DNA of 7,148 nt, from positions 1 through 7,148 of the forward strand of contig JAYWAM010000053.1 in NCBI GenBank assembly GCA_043782425.1, in the 5' to 3' direction. Position numbers and translations under genes: made by a program. Of this stretch, positions 6,189 through 7,148 are shown piece by piece. The notes under the pieces were generated by a model. The model was not told the origin of the DNA, searched no databases, and was given only the letters and a program-made list of their open reading frames with translations. The DNA is from JAYWAM01 sp043782425. Its GTDB lineage: Bacteria > Pseudomonadota > Gammaproteobacteria > Burkholderiales > Usitatibacteraceae. Numbering within the stretch: position 1 is the first letter of the stretch; each line of letters begins with the position of its first letter.

Positions 6189-6971
6189 TCAGTCGCACGG
6201 CGATAGGGGTAATTTCTTGAAGGTTTTGACGATGGCTTCGGCCGCTTGTTGAAGGGCCGGAACGCAACCGAGCAACTGCTCGATCGACATACGTGCGATG
6301 GGCGCCTGCACGGTGACTGCGGCGCAGGCCCTGTTTCTATCGAGCATGATGGGAACCGCGACCGCAATGATTCCCGGGAAATTTTCCTGGTTGTTGATGC
6401 CGATTTTACGTTGCCGCGTCGCCTCAATCTCGCTATGCAGCACCGCGCGATCAGTGATCGCATTCCCGGCGCTGGGGCGCAACGGCAGTGTTTTGAGCAG
6501 CCTGTCGCGTTTGCTTTTAGGCAACAGACTCAGCAGCAGCTTGCCCGTCGCGGTGCAATGCACGGGCACAGTCGAGCCGGGCTGCAGGTGTACGCGCAAG
6601 GGCCACTGGGTTTCCACGCGGTCAATATAAACAATCGCAGCGCCGTGCAGCATGGTCAGATTGCACGTCTCACCGATCTGTTCAACCAGGTCTCGCAGAA
6701 TCGCGTGCCGTTCCGCAGCGGGACCAGAATGCATCATGAGATTCAACGCAAGCTGGTTGACGCGGCTCGAACATTCGTAATGGTGGCTGCCGACGCTACG
6801 AGCGACCAGCCAGCTTTCCTGAAGCTGCTGAAGGATGCGGTGCACTGTCGGTTTCGGCAGCTCGATAGCATCCACGATATCCGCCAACAGAAGCGGCCGT
6901 TTCGCCTCGGCCAATATTTCCAGTATGCGAAACGCCCTGATAGCGGCTGAGTTGGCTTGGTTGCTCTTCAT
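6189..6971 (-). CDS. IclR-family transcriptional regulator
   Basis: A 260-residue DNA-binding regulator with the standard length and two-domain plan of the IclR family. Residues about 8-60 form the winged helix-turn-helix: AIRAFRILEIL, then the recognition helix LPKPTVHRILQQL (38-50). The effector domain follows (about 75-250), with TMLHGAAIVYIDRVE, the conserved CTATGKLLLSLLP, and GIIAVAVPIM. Members usually sense small organic acids or aromatic compounds and control catabolic or transport genes, often divergent ones. TCCT on the + strand (AGGA in the gene's direction, 6983-6980) lies 8 bases before the ATG at 6971 and supports the start. The gene is upstream of, and co-directional with, the substrate-binding protein gene, and apparently divergent from a gene beyond the right edge. 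The effector is unknown. Confidence 0.93.
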   Translation of the reverse strand: MKSNQANSAAIRAFRILEILAEAKRPLLLADIVDAIELPKPTVHRILQQLQESWLVARSVGSHHYECSSRVNQLALNLMMHSGPAAERHAILRDLVEQIGETCNLTMLHGAAIVYIDRVETQWPLRVHLQPGSTVPVHCTATGKLLLSLLPKSKRDRLLKTLPLRPSAGNAITDRAVLHSEIEATRQRKIGINNQENFPGIIAVAVPIMLDRNRACAAVTVQAPIARMSIEQLLGCVPALQQAAEAIVKTFKKLPLSPCD

Positions 6972-6990
6972 GCATCAATTCCTATAATTT

Positions 6991-7124
6991 TCGAGACAAT
7001 TTACTCGCACATTTCGAATTATTGTTTATTTAAGCATGAATTTTTCCGTTAATCGAGACAAAAATATCGGCGACTTTTGTTTTAATGTGCTCGTTACCTT
7101 GTCGTTCGATGTAAAAAAACGACA
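6991..7124. promoter_or_regulatory. Putative shared control region between iclR-type gene and a divergent gene
   Basis: TCGAGACAA occurs twice in the same orientation (6991-6999 and 7053-7061). ACAAAA (7058-7063) pairs with TTTTGT (7075-7080), and TGTCGTT (7100-7106) with AACGACA (7118-7124). The stretch is clearly AT-richer than the flanking genes. No promoter with both good hexamers was found on either strand. The symmetric sites are operator candidates for the IclR-type protein or another regulator. Confidence 0.45.
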
Positions 7125-7141
7125 TCCCAATAAATCCTGGT

Positions 7142-7148
7142 GGAGAGG
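7142..7148 (+). promoter_or_regulatory. Shine-Dalgarno sequence of a gene starting beyond the window
   Basis: The window ends in GGAGAGG, a strong ribosome binding site on the + strand, preceded by an apparently non-coding, AT-rich region. A start codon would be expected within about ten bases after the edge. Such a gene would be divergent from the IclR regulator. Confidence 0.5.

Noticed and set aside
6246..6950. 234-codon open frame on the + strand
   Set aside because: It is fully antisense to the IclR-family gene, and its composition is that of a shadow frame.

Overview
The window looks like chromosomal DNA of a proteobacterium, most likely a betaproteobacterium or a close relative. The grounds are moderately high GC with frequent GCGC-rich runs, the protein families present, and palindromic dispersed repeats of a kind common in such genomes. 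No rRNA, tRNA, CRISPR array, transposase or phage gene was seen. The taxonomic call is an inference from style and family content, not from a marker gene.

Layout, left to right. (1) 1-1323: a partial palindromic repeat, then chrA, a two-domain chromate-type ion transporter on the + strand. (2) 1333-1470: a small tandem repeat and a roughly 95-bp element with 11-bp terminal inverted repeats, lying between convergent genes. (3) 1417-2869, minus strand: a compact cluster of a ribbon-helix-helix antitoxin, a ParE/RelE-type toxin that overlaps it and starts at TTG, and, 6 bp further on, a ModA-like solute-binding-fold protein with no signal peptide. The last 17 codons of that protein come from the dispersed element. 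A consensus-like promoter with palindromic operator candidates precedes the antitoxin. (4) 2970-4460, minus strand: a radical SAM protein with a CX3CX2C cluster motif and a C-terminal Cys-Cys-Ala-Glu-Pro tail, recognised as the cysteine form of the 'CUAEP/CCAEP-tail' family. A different, 113-bp dispersed repeat lies just upstream. (5) 4691-5860, minus strand: a secreted LivJ-type ABC substrate-binding protein with no permease or ATPase beside it. (6) 6189-6971, minus strand: an IclR-family regulator. The right edge holds a regulatory region and a strong Shine-Dalgarno sequence for a + strand gene that would start just outside the window.

How the parts may work together. The IclR regulator probably controls the divergent gene beyond the right edge and possibly the substrate-binding protein, since the heptamer TCGAGAC occurs upstream of both minus-strand genes. 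The antitoxin and toxin form a self-regulated module with the ModA-like gene as a possible rider. The ModA-like protein and ChrA both belong to families that handle oxyanions, but a functional link is only a hypothesis. The least understood gene is the CCAEP-tail radical SAM protein, whose substrate cannot be told from the sequence.
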